Shown: positions 34,501-49,500 of the stretch, piece after piece | Numbering within the stretch: the first letter of the stretch is position 1 | Layout of the letters: every line of letters starts with the position of its first letter | Assembly: GCA_034336665.1 (NCBI GenBank) | Contig: CM067592.1 | Coordinates: 49,493,783 to 49,557,782, forward strand | DNA: 64,000 nucleotides | Direction of reading: 5' to 3' | Source: Luscinia megarhynchos | Lineage: Eukaryota > Chordata > Aves > Passeriformes > Turdidae | Notes under the pieces: model-generated | Told to the model about the DNA's origin: nothing | The model's database searches: none | Seen by the model: the letters and a program-made list of their open reading frames with translations, nothing else | Position numbers and translations under genes: made by a program

Positions 34501-37500
34501 GTGCTGATTGCTTTGTATTGTAGTTAACAAACATAATTTATTTTGAATCTGTGAAACTTTGTCTTTGAGCCAAAGCCATGTCATTGCTCAGTTTTGTATG
34601 GGGCACAGCTCCTGCAGTCATGAAGCCAGTACATATGGGTCCCAATCCCCCACTGCTGCTTTCAGCCCCACTCACCCTGGTGAAAGGAAAAAAAAAGCAG
34701 GGTGTTCCCATGCCTTTGTGAGTCTGAGTCAGATGGAGCTCTGACTTGCTGCTGCTGTACAAAATCACTTGAATTTGTACAGCTAAGGGGTGTTGGTGAT
34801 CCTAGTGTCTCAGTAGAGACTGTAGTGTGAATGGATAACTAAAGTGGAGATGGGGGAAAGATTCATCTTCTGCTGGCTTTGCTGCAGTGAGATCACATCA
34901 CGGAACAGACCCTGGTGGCTAGGCTAGGTTGAGGATCCCATTCTGGCAGCACAATTTCACTGGTGCAATGTATGTAGTGTTGAAAAACAAGAGGTATGAG
35001 CTAATCCAAGTTTAAGTTCTTGCACCCTTCACTTGTTGGTTTGTTTTGGATTTTTTTCCAGTTAGGTAGCATTTGAATCTCACAGCCTTGTTTCTCCACA
35101 AAATCCTTTTGCTAGAATTCGCTTGTAGGAATAAACATGATCATTAATTAGTTCCAGCACCAAATCAGCATTGGAGAAATTAGTGTTCTTGGCATTTGAT
35201 TGTATTAATTAGGTTTCACAATTTGTGGCCTGCCTAACTGTAGAGGCATTGCCTTCAGCGTAGGCCAGGTGTGTTCTCATTTTTAGCCATATAAATGTAG
35301 AGCAATTACACTGTAATGCTTTTTAAAGAGTACATTTTGTCCCTTTAGCCTGTCTGGTTTTTAAGTAGAGACAACATAGTTTGGGGGTTTTTTTAAGTGT
35401 AGCTTTAGGAATGTGAGTCCTGGTGATAAATTCTTAATCTGTCCTCCTACATCTCTTTTAATTTTTGTTCATTAATCTTTAAAAACTCCATTCATCATAG
35501 TGCTCAGAGAGCACTAACAATATCAAACTCTCTGTTGTTTTACTATGTGTTAGAGCTCTGCATTCTTCAGGGTGCCTTCTGATCTGGCTTGTTCATTGTG
35601 TTTTTAAATCAGTGCTTTGTACAAAGTGTTATGTACTTTGAAAATGATATTTTTTTGCACTGTTGGTGTTGTCTTTAGAGCCCGGAGGTCCAACATGGAT
35701 CCTTGTTGGCTTTGGGATTTACAGTAGGAAGATACTTGGCCAAAGGGAAAATCAGAACAATGGAGCTACATGACATAGAACAACCAAACGCTTCAGTCAT
35801 GCCGGAGCAAGACCAACTTATAAAGTTAACAACAGAGACAATAGGTAACTTCCTGCCTAAGACTTTGCTGCATGTAACAGTTTTTTTTTTTAATCCAGCC
35901 CAGTCTGAGGATTTTTCTGAGATGCTCAGCCTATATATAGTGTTATCTTGAGTTAATTTTTTGTGGTAGAATTTACAGCCTGTAAGCATGTACTTTGATT
36001 AGATGTATGGACATTTCAACAAAACCTAGGTGGACTTTGTAACTTGCAGACCAGCACAGCACAATCAGGAATGGTGTCATTGCCTAGATTCCTCCCAATG
36101 TCTCCTTTTACATCCATTTTTTTCTAACATAATGCTTCCTACTAGCTGTAGAGGAGATTAATGCTTTGCTTCTTCTATATGGGTAAAATAGAAGTGCCTG
36201 CCTGCTGCTAAATAACAATAATACAAACCACAAAATCTGAATGATTCTGGTTTACTTTTCCCTGCAGGATCTTTTCTGGACAGTACCTCTCCCTTCCTTG
36301 TGGTGGGTGCTTGTATGGCTCTTGGGGAGATTGGCAGGAATGGCCCCTTGCCAATCCCCAATGAAGGAACAGGATTTACAAAGCTGAAACTTGTTGAAAA
36401 CTTACTGGCCCGAATCCCTTCCAGCAAAGAAACAAATAAGGTAAGACTTCTGTAGTGTTCTTATGACTTCTGTTAATTTCTTGAATGCTCACTAGGTATA
36501 TGTATTATCTGCCAAACTCAGCCTTGTTTTTTAAAGAAATTGGGCTTTTTGTTTAAAGAAATCGGGCTTTAGTGAGTTGGGTAGGGTCAGGGTTTTTCTA
36601 ATATTGCCTAGCCCTGATCGCTTGTGCTTTCCATAGTCATAACTAGGGACTTAAGAGATGAAAATATGAATGGTCTTAATTTTAATTCAAGAAATATGGG
36701 AATATTTTCTTTTACCTGCAAATAATTCTCAAAGGTAACAGGACGTTTGTTCTGATCTGCTTTGGAAGAGAGGTGCACTGATTGATTTAATAAGCTGCTT
36801 GCATGTACGTCTGATACCTTGAGCAAGGATGAGAAATAGTGGGTTTAAAGTGCATCTTCTGGAATTACAGGAAGGTTATATGATGGTGTTATTTTTTTGT
36901 TTTCATTTAAGATGAAGGAGCGAGCAATACAGACATTAGGTTACTTCCCAGTGGGAGATGAAGATTTTCCCCACCAGAAGCTATTGCTGCAGGGTTTAAT
37001 GGATTCTGTGGAGGTAAGACACTATTGATGTATTATCCTTTATTCTACAATGAGTGTTTCTCTTTGGATGCTTTTTATGTAGTCTAGAGTCAGATTTACA
37101 AAGGGAGTTGACTTTTTGTAATGGTCCCTCTATGTTTTTTAAAACTGCCTTGAAATAGAGAGCAGAGGTAGACTTGGGGCTTGGTACAAGGTTTTATGCC
37201 ATAGTTTAAAAACTTATGAGTCCAGGTCTCCACCTCAGTCTGAGACAATTCCCCTTCAGAAGGCTTATGGTTTTTTTTTGGTTTTTTTTTGGTATGCTGT
37301 ATGTGAAAAATCTTTAGATAATTAAGCATTAGGCCTTCAAAAGTACCCTGAAAGTAGGTAATGGAAATACCTCTGAATTACATCAGTTAATACAATAATT
37401 AGAAGTTTATAGGAATATATATATCTCTTGTTCGTCTAAATGCATCTTTGAAATCCACTGCATTCTTTCACAGTACTTCAGACCTTCTATACGAATTGCA

Positions 37501-40500
37501 ATTGCCAGATAACAAAACTAAATAAAAGGAGCTTTTTTAGTGTCTTTCATTTACCTTTCCAGTTTGTTTTACCTTTCTTCCTTGCTGATACTGACATAGG
37601 ATTCTGCATTGTAGAATTGGCTTTTGAATATCAGACAGGCATGCTTTGCTGAGTTCTGATGTGATCAAACTAGCAACAACCATAGAATTATAGAATGATT
37701 TGAGTTGGAAGAGACCTTAAAGGTAATCTAGTTCCAACCCCTCTGCTGTGGGCAGGGACACTTCACACTAGACCAAGTTGCTCAAAGCGCAAATCCAACC
37801 TGACCTTGAACACTGCCGGGGTTGGGGCATCTGTGGATGAACTCTTCCAGTGTTTCACCATGTTCACAGTAAATGATTTCTTTCTAGTAGTTTATCTAAG
37901 CCTGCTCTCAGTTTGAAGCCATTAACCACTTGTCCTATCACTATACTTAGAATATTAAAAATACTAAGAATACTGTGTACCCAAATATTAAAAGATGTTT
38001 CTGAGTGCTGCGGTTTTCTCCTGTAACTGCATGGGGATGCTACAACTTTTTTAATAAAAGGTGTACTTGAAAAAAACCTATTTATCTTAGATTGCAGGAA
38101 GCTAAGGGCTTAATTCTCTAAGAGCCTGAGCATTTTGTGCATCTAGAGCATAAGGAAAGCTGTGTAGAAGGTACTCAGCGGTTATGGAAACAGCTCTTAC
38201 AGCATAAAATTCATCATAAGTACTGAGAAGAAAATGGCATAGCCTTCCTGAAGGCTCAGAGAATAGTGTAAGGAGGACAGTGAAGCAAAACAAGTACCAC
38301 CTGAATTATTTTAATGTGAAAAACAAGATTCTGCATCTTTTAAGAGATCAGCTTCTGGATGGAATTACAGGAGACTTCTTCAATATTCCCTATTATAGAA
38401 AAGCCATAATAATTTTCACTAATCACTATCAGCGTCATTTTAACTTTGCTTTATTTTCATTCTATTGAGTTCTTTCTTCTTACCAAGGTGAGCTCCTGCA
38501 GAGACTAGTAAATACTTTGTCAAAGGTATGCTTTAAAAAAATGTGGAAATTTTAGATTTTATTATTCAACTCGGACAGTTTGGCATTGCCTCATTTTCTG
38601 TCAGCTTCAGTGGGTCTGAGGTACTGTGTAGTCTCAGAAGCTCACCAGAAGAATGATCTTACTGTTAATTGGTGCTAAACATTGGGACTGGGAAAGAGAC
38701 TGTAGTTTTGTGGATTAAATGCTGGAAGTTTTGGTGTATGCTTAGTCAGTACTGTCAGTGATACTCTGATGTGTTTTTCAGGCCAAACAGATAGAGCTGC
38801 AGTTCACTGTTGGTGAAGCTATTACCAGTGCTGCTGTTGGAACCAGCTCAGTGGCTGCACGGGATGCATGGACGGTCACAGAGGAGGAATATATCCCTCC
38901 TTCAGGTAGACCTTCCCAGTGTAGGGGCTGGGTTGGGAAATGTCTGTACTAAGACTTGGCTCCAAGCTTCATTTCTGTGGTGTTTGGTTCATAACAGAAC
39001 ATGCAAAAGAGATTTTGTGTTTGTGGTTATATACAGGTTGTTTTTACCTCTGCTCAGATGGCTGAAGACTTTATTCATGGGCTGTTTAAATAGCTTCCTT
39101 TGTGATACATTGGCACTTGGCTCCGTATTCGTTTGGGGTTTTTTTGTTTTTATTTGCCATGTTGAGTTAGTTTTAATGCACAAATCTTAAATATCATTTT
39201 GAAGCCTGAACAGAAAAATAGGGTTATAAAAATCAAATTGCAAATGTTTTCCAATAACTTCAAGTGATACAATTAATTGAAATTTACGTGCAGTAAATGC
39301 AGAAATTCTATTTCAGGACGAAGATTTTGTACCGCTTGAAGTACAAGTGTGACAAAAGGGTAGCTTCAAATCAGGCAACCATAAATATCAGTCTCAGACC
39401 TACAAACACATGTTTTAATTTTGTGAGAGTTGTGTAGTGTACACAAAGCTGAGCATGTGCTAGAAATTAAAACTTGTTTTTGCTCCAGAGATTGTGAATT
39501 CTAACAAAAAAAAAAAAGTTTTGCCCTGAGTCTTAGGCGATGTGAATGGTACCTCTTCTTTGCCACAGGCTCTGAAGCATGTTCATGAAGGGTTAGGAGG
39601 ATTCTGTATTTCTATTATTTATTCTACTATTATTACTTTCCCAAAAACTCTGCTGACTTCTTAAAAAAGTAGAGATTAAGGTGTTACCTGAGTACTCTTG
39701 AGTTTGTTAAGTTTTTCATTATTTTCATTAAAATGTGTGTGGATGGTTATCGAAGTTCCTCCCCTCCACCTTTTTTTTTTTACCTATAGATTTGAAAGTG
39801 AATGATGTGGTGCCCTGGGTTCTAGACCTTATTTTGAACAAGCACATCATCAGTCCCAACCCACATGTTAGGCAGGCAGCTTGCATCTGGCTTCTGTCTT
39901 TGGTGAAGAAGCTGAGCACCCACAAAGCAATTAAGGTAAGAAATAATGCCTTTTCCCAGCACTGGCTCCTTGTCCTTATTTTTGCTTCCCACCTTGTTTC
40001 TGTCTCTTCCTTCCCTTTCACTTCTATTGCCTCTTTTCTTCTCATGCTGGTACAGTCCTTACTGAGGTCTTTTTGAGATATGGCCTATCTTTTGTTTCTA
40101 GAGGAACAGGCTATCTGGCATACAAACAAGGGCGTTTGTCACCTTTGTAAACACCTGACTTGCATTCAAGTCAGAGTAAGCTCAATGTAAGTAGCTGTTG
40201 TAAGATGAAGAGACACTACATCTTACCTTGGAAGAAGAGTTTGGTATCTATATAGTGTTTAGGATTTATACTGGGAAAATTTTTAAGAGAGGTCTAGGAG
40301 GGGAAAAAGGAGTACAGAACTTTTGTTTCACAATGTTTATCTTTGGTCCCTAGGAGCAGTTACAATGGCTTCATGTACTATGTATTTTTGATACACTTTA
40401 TGAACCTTATATTGAAAGTGCTTGTCTGTAATGAGAGAATGTGAAAAGTTCTATATAAGGACTAAATTAACATTCCAAATCAAAATGTCCTCTGTCTGCT

Positions 40501-43500
40501 TAGAGGTACTGTGGACTGTGATGGGACCAAGAGTACAGCTATTTTGTACTCTGCAGGTATTGATAAAGAACTTTGGGACAATGTGCTTTGCAAATGTAAA
40601 CTTTTATATATAAAATATTGCCACAAATTGCACTCATCTAAACAGTGCACTGTGTGGGGAGGTGGCAAAACTCACCAGTTTGGGGATCAAGAAAACCTTA
40701 TCTGGTTGCTAGCCAGATTTATAATGCATTGCTGCCTTGTATTAAACAAGGAAAATAAAATATGTGGTTTACTAATGGCGTGATATATGTATATGGTGGG
40801 CTGGACAATTAACTATTATCTTCTGTGAATGCCAGTCAGGCTGCTACTTGGGTGTCTGGAAAGAAGAGCAGTTCTTGTCATAAGTGTAGCTCAAATGGAC
40901 ACGTCCATTGATAGAGTGGCCTCTCTTTATCTGTTGGAAACTTGCCTGGACCAAACAAAGGATCCAAAATAATGTCTTTTTTTCTCATCATACAGTCTCA
41001 TCTCAAGGATATTCAAGGTGCATTTGTTTCAATTCTGTCAGATACTGATGGTAAGTACTGTTGCATCGTAATGAGTTGTATCTTTTCGCCGGCATTCAGC
41101 AGAAAGTCAACTACATTCAGTCAGCATTAAAAGATGACTGTAGAAACTTCCTATTTCTTATGTTACTAGGAATGATGTCTTTTCTAGGCATTGTGCAGAG
41201 ATAAAAAGCACATCTTTTTGTGCATTTGGCTAAAAAGCATACTCCATTTGCCCCTTCAGACTGTAGTAGCAGAAGTGGTGTTACTTCTGCTCTGTTTTTT
41301 ATATTTCACAGAGTTGTTTTCTGCATAGACAAAAACTTTAAAACCTCTTCAACCTAGCACGTTTTGGCTTACAGCTCTATCCATGCCATCTAGTAGGAAG
41401 AGTGGCGTCCAGCAGCCTATACAAAGCTCACTGAAGCTGAAGATTCTATTACTACTAATGATTTCAGGAGCCACTAACATTTCAGAATACCTGTGGCTCT
41501 TGGAACTCTTTCTGCTGTTTCAAAACTTGCAGTGACAATACTTATGTGAAGATATCACCTAATTTGAAGTGGTTTATGCTTTCATAACAAATTGCAGCTT
41601 CATAATTCAAAGTTTGTGTCTTGACAAAGTAGATCTTCCCTGAAACGGAGAGCTGTGAAGTGCAGCTCAGAGCTGTGTTTATTATGTCCTGATTTTGGTT
41701 GAACTTTACCTTTGAAATTTGTGTACTTCTTAGTTACTTGTTTATTTTGAATTTTGCTTGCTAAAATCTCTTGCAGAGCTTAGTCAAGATGTTGCTTCGA
41801 AAGGTCTTGGGCTGATATATGAACTAGGAAGTGAACAGGATCAGCAAGAGCTAGTCACTACTCTCGTTGACACCCTTATGACTGGGAAAAGGTACAGTGA
41901 ATTCAGAACACAGTGAGAGAGTACTCTGAGTTATGTATCTGGTGGGAATAAAAATGTGTCTCTTTTATGTGTGGAAAGATGTTCTGGGCCCAAGGGCAAG
42001 CCAATATCCACAGAGAGTCAAACTGAGACATTTCTTAAATCAGGTAAGAGTGTTTCGTGACTGAGGTTGTTCTGGTTTTGTTCCATTCAACAAAGCTTCA
42101 AATGTCATTTCTGATTCAAGGGTTCAGATGAGTTGGGATTTGATTAGATTTGCTATTTGCTGCATTATGTAGCTGCAGAGAACAATGACCACTTGCAGCA
42201 ATTCAGCACATTGTGAATGTTGCAGAAGTGGTGACTTGCTTGTGCTGAAAAGCTAAGGAGGTGTTGTTAATGGTGGCTTGTCAGCTTTAGTATGAAAAAT
42301 GCTGGTCTTACAAGACTCATGGCTAGAGATCATGTTGATCAGTATTGGAAATGCTTTTTAATAGACTTCTCTTGTCTAACCTGGTGTAGGTTTGGCCACT
42401 GAATGATAAGGACCTAAAGAGGCTTTGTGTGTAGGGATTCAGTGGTGGTAAGCAGGAAGAAATGAGATGAATGAAAATGGTATTTTTTCATTTTGTAATA
42501 GAGATTTGCTGTCCATTACATGGCTCACGTCTGAACAGAACTAAGAAATCGTCATTTAGTATATTTAGACTTTTTACGTTTGCACAGCAAAACTCTCGCT
42601 GCAATGTCTCCTTATGTGATACAGGTTAATGACATTCCTTGCAGTGTGTGTGGCTTTGCCCACCTATATGTTTTCTGTGGGATTTGAGCTCAGAAAAATG
42701 CGAAGTTCTTGAGTTAATAAAGCAAAACTAACAGTTCTGTAGTGTGCAACTGTAGAGTTTAGTAACACTAATACTGGACTTATTTTCTATCAGAGCCAAA
42801 CATGAGATGACTGGAGAAACTGTGGTGTTTCAGGGAGGTCTGAGTAAAACCCCAGATGGGTAAGTTTACTTATAGTCTTTTGACAGAGACAGAGTCAGTG
42901 TGAAACAGAATTTTTAAAAAAAATCTGCTTCCTGACCTCTTGTTCCTTTTTATTCTCTAGTTACTCTAACTATTTCTGTGCAATACAGATGTGCTACTCA
43001 TCTTTCTCTGCCTGCTTTAGGATGTGAATTGGAAATAGCTTTAGATGTTGTAGCATTTATCAACCAAAAATAGTAACACTGATTTCCCTTCTGCTTTTCA
43101 AAGTCAAGGTCTTTCTACCTACAAGGAGCTTTGTTCACTGGCTAGTGACCTCAATCAGCCTGACCTGGTGTACAAATTCATGAATCTGGCCAACCATCAT
43201 GCCATGTGGAATTCTCGGAAGGTAATGCTCTGCTTTCATACAACTTCCATTCCCACTGTGAACTCAGGAAACAAAAATCCATTTCTCTATTCCTGGCTAT
43301 GTGTTTTATGAATAACTGCATGTGGAGAGTGTTGATGCTTTGGTGTCAGTCAAAGACAAATTTTGCAGGCTGAGAAAAAAAATGTAGGATTATTTGAAAT
43401 TCTTAGAACAAAACTTTAGTATCAGAGTGTTTGTATAATCCTACATGGCCCTCTGAATCAACTGACATCCTTTTATCTTTTTAGTGTGCTTAGAAAGACA

Positions 43501-46500
43501 ATCTTTAATGTGTTCAAACAGTGATAGTGTTTTGAAAACTGGATGAATTTTTGAATGCTAAGGAAGGTGATATTTGTTATCTAAGGAGACAGAGCAAAAA
43601 GTAATCAAGTTGCTAAAAAGCACTGTTGTCAAAAGTGTCCCTCTTTAATTCAAATTTTGATAATTTAAAGCAGTCAGGAGCTTTAGAAAAGTCAAAATAC
43701 TATTGGATCCACTTCCAGGTGAAAAAATCGTAAATTTGAAGATTTAGATGTACTATTCAGAGCTTTGATGTGGGAACTCTTTACTGGCTTTACAGAAGCA
43801 TAGAAGAATTTGTTTTGAATCTGACAACACTACTTAGTGCAAAAAACCAAGTCCCAGCTTTAAATCTCATCCAGAGTTTGGCAATTCAACACATCTCTCA
43901 AGACCTTCCACAGCACTGTGACTTCAAAAGCGCAGGAGCTTAGTTAGGTTCCTGACCCTTGTGGAATTTCTCCAGCTAGGATGAGTCAAGAAAATGCACT
44001 CAGAAGATGTGGATTGAGCTTTGGCATTTGAAGAATTTGCAGGACTTTTTAAGTTGAAGGGGACATCTGGAAATCTGTGCTCTAAACCCCCCAAAAGAGC
44101 TAAACAGAACATGCTGTTCAGGGCCTTGGAGGCCATTCCTTGCTTTTCCTTACACTTTCTGCAAATCCTTGCTTTTCACGGCAGTGGTCCTTACTGAAAA
44201 TGTGTCTTTATTGCTGTTTTCTAGATTAACTAAAACAGCATCCTGTCCTGTCAAGTCCCTAGTGTGGAGTTTTGAGTGGCAGCTTTTGACACTGCAAGTC
44301 AAAAAACATGCAGTCATTAGAGGCAGCCACTGCACTGCCTTCATTGAGTAATTTCTTCTTGGGCTATCCTGTGCGGACTTCACAGGCAAGCATCATTTCC
44401 ACTGTATTAGAAGTGACAGTGGAACTGACAGTGAAGAAAGAAAAGGTCATAGAAGAATACTTAAGTTTAAAGTAAATATGGACAGATGCAAAATTATAAT
44501 CCCCAGAAATTTCAGGTTTGAGAAATAACGTCAAGTTATTTTGTTCATAGGTTTCCAGTTCCTAGGTTATTCTAATTCTTCTAAATCAGCAGAGTTGTAA
44601 GGAAGCACTGACCCAGCCTCACCAGTTTTGCCAAGAAATAGTCTCTTTTGGAAGAATGCATTTAAATCTTCGCAGTTTTAATTCACCTGTACTACTTCTG
44701 CAAATGAGATCAATCAGTATCTTGAAATTAAGGTTCGAAGAAAGTTTTGAAATAGTGTGTTGCCTGCTGAGTGTGATTGTATGCTTGAGATCACTGTGGT
44801 ACTGTAGGACTGAAGATGGGCTAATTCTATGACCATTCTAGACCTTTTGATTTGGTCTAAATCTCAACCATGTCAGCCAGCTCTGCCCCTAACTGGTGTG
44901 CCCATGAGCAATAACTGAGTTTCAACGAATACTATTTTGTTGTCATTTCAGGGAGCGGCATTTGGTTTCAATGTGATAGCTGCCAAGGCTGGAGAGCAGC
45001 TGGCTCCATTTTTGCCCCAGCTTCTTCCCCGGCTCTACCGTTACCAGTTTGACCCCAACCTGGGCATTCGACAGGCAATGACCAGCATTTGGAATGCGCT
45101 GGTCACTGACAAGTCAATGGTGAGTGACCAGCAAAGTGCAGCAAGGCGCTTTGCTGACAGCCAGCAATGCATTGGAGATCCTCATGGGACAGATGCATTT
45201 TGTGAAAGGAGGGGCACTGCAGAAAGGGGTGAGGTACTACACTGGAAAGGAGGTGTTTGAGCCCATGGATGAGCTTGGAGCTTGTGCAGAAGTTTTGCCC
45301 TGTCTCTCATATGTGAAAGGATATTGCAGACCTTGTTTGTGCAGTCAATATTAAAATTTATAATTTACTTAAAATAAGGTATTTCCATTTTGGTATTGCT
45401 TTGATTCTGCTTATGAGAAGCTTTTCAGGAATCCTTATGGCCTAAGATGCCTTCCTAAAGGAAGAGCATCTAAATATAGTTCCTCAGTTTTTATGTGTTA
45501 GGAAGCCCATGGTTGGAGACTATTCTATCAGTCAGAGGAGAATTCCTCCCAGGTCCATTTCAGGAATAAGTGGTTTTCATAAGATGTCCTTGCTCTGATT
45601 CTGCAAGACTTGGAATTGGGTTTGCATTTTTTTCTTCCAGGAAGGCTGATCTTAATGTGAAGTCATTCACTCTGATCCCTCATCAAAGCACAACTGCTTC
45701 TTGAATAAATACATGTTTGGTGTTGCATTTTAAGGGTTTAGCTGATAAAGGCCTTAGGGGACTTCGCTTGTTGCATCTTTCACAATGTTAAGCACTTGAG
45801 CAGTGCTGAGAATGGCCATGTCTAAAGCATAGAGGAAGTTTGCACAATGCTGGCAAGCATTAGTTCATCTGATGTGGCTGAAAGAAAGTTTTATTGTCCA
45901 AAAGGTCTCTTTATTTTACAGAGTACTGGACAAGAATGCATAGCCATGCTTCTTTCATGATTTTTTCATTTTTTAAATTATAGGTTGATAAGTACATGAA
46001 AGAAATTCTTGAAGATTTGATCAGTAACCTAACCAGCAGTCTTTGGAGGATCAGAGAATCCAGGTATTGCTAGGAAAATCATTAGATTTATCTTTGATCT
46101 TCGTTCTTTTCTCTTGTTCACAATAAACTTGCTAAGCTGAAGAAGCTGAGGGGCAAAAGAGGACATATCCTTTCGTCAGGATAGAGCCCAGCCTTGTAGC
46201 CTGCCCTTGGAAGTATGATACAATTTTGAAGCCATTTGCCTGACATTTTTTATTGCATGTAGCTTTATACTAAACAACATTTTGTGAGGAATTGAGTTTT
46301 CTGGTTACTAGTTCTTTCCTATCCTTGAATCTGAAATAATGCTTTCTCTTAAAAAACTTTGTCAATCTGACAATTATGTACTTGGCAGCAGGATGCCATT
46401 TTTTATAAACTATTTTTTGTTTTTAATGGTTTGTAGATATGCTCTATTGAAAACCTTCATTTTAATTTCAGTTCCATACTTTATACTATTTTGGTTTCTT

Positions 46501-49500
46501 ATCATATGCTTAAAGAAAAGAAGACTAAAACAATTTTGTCACTGGAATGTTTGCAGTAGCAGTTTTCACCACAGCAACCTTTATCACCTCCTGTCACTTG
46601 TTTAAGATTGTTCCTGTACGACTGAGCAATTTTTTCTCTGCTAAAGGAGACATTCCTGTGGCAGAATAGATTTAGAATTTGGGGAAAGTAAGGAGTGTGA
46701 AACCATTCCAATTTTTCTAAACTATTTATTTATATTTATAAGCATATCTGTATATATACACCTGTATTAAGTAAGAACACTGTGTGAAAGAAATAAAATT
46801 CCTTGTTTACAGTTGTCTGGCACTAAATGACTTACTAAGAGGAAGACCTTTGGATGACATTATAGACAAGCTTCCAGAGATCTGGGAAGTCCTGTTCAGA
46901 GTGCAAGATGACATTAAGGTAATGGAACTTTGAACTGAATAGGAATCTTCAACAAACAGCTCAACAACAGTGATCAAGCTCTGAGGTGTTTAAAGAGAAA
47001 TTCTCTGACAAGTCAGCTTGAAGCCAATGAGAGTTTTGAGTATTAAACTGCTGTGCTTATTCTAGATGATTTGAGATTTTTTCCTTGATATAAAAGAATT
47101 CCTGAGTAGTTGCTTAACATTGGAATATAGAAATATTTATTTTGGTTGCTAGGTGCTGAATTGATATATGGTGATATATGGTATGCTGAACTTGGATATA
47201 TGAAGTCAGAATCTTTGGGTCCTTCCAGGTTTCATTGCTGTCAATGTATTGATTATACCAGAAACTAAGATAGACCAAAGCCAGAATTTCTTTTAATGAT
47301 GTTCAAATATTTTCTTCTAAAGATGCTACTTTATATAAAGTAATAGCTATGAAGACAGCCTTGTCTATTGTAGTGTAATTACTTATTGATTAATATTAAT
47401 CATTCTAGAAGAATAAAAATAACAGAAATAATTGTTGACTTTTTTTTAGGAGACTGTGCGAAAGGCAGCGGAGCTAGCCCTAAAAACTTTAAGCAAGGTA
47501 AAACTACAATTTTGTCTTATGCATGTGTAGACAAAACATGTATGGTTTTGATGTCAGGAGTGACCATGGTCTATATTTTCTATAGACTGTTGTCTTCAGA
47601 GAATCTCACGTGTAAGATCCAGTTGTGAGAGACTGAACAACTTCCTAAAAAGCAATCATAATAAGCATGACCACATATTCTCCTGTACTTTTATTTATGC
47701 TAGTGAAATCCTGCTGCTTGAGGGTAATGTGATGTTAAGGTCTATACAAGCAAAGGAAGGATGTAAAAAACTGTAGTTTTTTTCCTCCAATGTTGGGGGT
47801 GGAATTTAAATAAACTTACTGTAACTTCAACAGTCTACCAAGATTGATCTAGTTGACCAAGCCTGATGGTACGTTGCTGGTATGAAACAGAGTAATTGTG
47901 TATGGACTTCTCTGTGATCATGTTATTGACAAGGTTTTTTGGGTGTAGTGCACATCTATCACTTAATATTTTGTTTGGTAATCCTCTAAAAAAGTCACAT
48001 TGGTGGCAGTGGATCTAAAGTGCTGTATTTGAAATCAGTCTTCATAGTGCATGACATTTTAATGCTGCAAGTGAGGATCAGGTCCCAAAATGATGTGAAA
48101 TGTTGCAGTTGCAGAATGTGTTCTCATCTGGGACTTGCTGCTCTACTGTGTGGAATGATTGAGTCTCTGTGGCTGAGATAGGCTGTCCTTCAACTGAGAG
48201 GCCGTTTGGTTCGTCTGTTTATCCAGGTTCAGGTCAAGGCCTGCTAGGCTCTGAATATGCCTTTTCTGGAAGTGGATTGTAGTTGAAACCCCTTTTAGGG
48301 ATGACTCTTATGGCTTAACGATCTTGTTAAGGTAAAAATGAAGGTGTAACAGAGCCTGGGCTTGGCTATAAGCAGTTTGTTTAGTTGCTGTTGGCTTCTT
48401 CTGTCTAAAGAAGTTACTTTAATCTGTGCAGGAGGTTTGTACATGTTTGCAGCACTGATTCTCGCCTGTCCCCAGGTCTGTGTGAAAATGTGTGACCCCT
48501 CTAAAGGAGCAGCAGGTCAGAAGACGATAGCTGTGTTGCTCCCTTGCCTCCTAGACAAAGGAATAGTAAGCACAGTTGCTGAAGTCCGATCTCTCAGGTT
48601 AGTTTTGCACCGTGTAGGTTCCCTGGGGGTTGGGTCATGACTTGTCCCCGAGACACCAAGTTTATTCACCTGAGTTGCAGAATGTTCTTTGTATTTGAGG
48701 TGGCTCCCCAAAAGCAGTTTCCTGCTGAGTTCTTTTCTCATGGAGTTTAAATAGCAGCCCTGAGAACTCTGCCTGCCTTTTGGGAGTACATGGCCTCTCT
48801 GGAAATGCCCAGATTCAGTTCCCAACAGGAAGTTCTTTTCTCCTTGTACAAATGACAGGCTGATCCACAAGGAGTGTGCCATGCTAAGGCTGTCCTTTGT
48901 ACTGGCATATCTGTTCTGGTTGCAAACAAAAAGTCCTATAGTTCTTCAAACAGCTGTATCTGATTTCAAAAGTGCATGTGAATATTGACAATTCACATCC
49001 CAGATGTGACTGCATTTGGTCACGCTGTTCAAGTACATTTATTTCTTGTAACAGTTCAGTGTCCCTTGATGTGTAGGGCCTTTTATGCTTGTCAATTTAT
49101 AACCTTGTTTATTCTCTCCTTTGACTGAGGTAGGAAAAAAAACCTCAAAATTCAGAGGGAGATCTGGTCTTCACAAAAATAGTTATTAGGAAGGCTAGAA
49201 GACTTCTAACAAAAGAATATTTCTTGAACATTTTTCATTCCTTTTGAAGATATGCAAACCCTTTCTCAAAATGCAACATGACAGATGTGATCAGTCTGAA
49301 ACTGACTAGTAGGTTTGAGTAGATTATTTTAACTTGTCTTTTCTTGGTCAGAGACAATGGATGTCTCAGGGTGACTTTGCCCAGTGCTTGTTTAAAACAT
49401 GGGAGTGTGTTACTTCTTCCCACATCTATCTGCAGTACTCCCTCTTTGCCCATTCCCATTGTGATTCCAGGGCCAAAGTAAACAATCTCGGGGCAAAATA

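Larger units (their letters stand above)
30263..35678. other. ECPAS: ECPAS introns 17-20 outside exons
   Basis: Introns of 720, 536, 1725 and 1970 nt. No repeat or gene recognised. The open frame 30194-30505 is exon 17 reading on into the intron, and the one at 30757-31224 overlaps exon 18 out of frame. Confidence 0.6.
35845..37680. other. ECPAS: ECPAS introns 21, 22 and start of 23
   Basis: Non-coding sequence between exons 21, 22 and 23 and up to the CR1 insertion. Nothing recognised apart from short T runs near 37270. Confidence 0.6.
37947..44951. other. ECPAS: Rest of ECPAS intron 23 and introns 24-29 outside exons
   Basis: Introns 24-29 are 884, 1060, 726, 902, 244 and 1730 nt. No repeat family, RNA gene or extra exon recognised; only short A or T runs. 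Confidence 0.6.
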
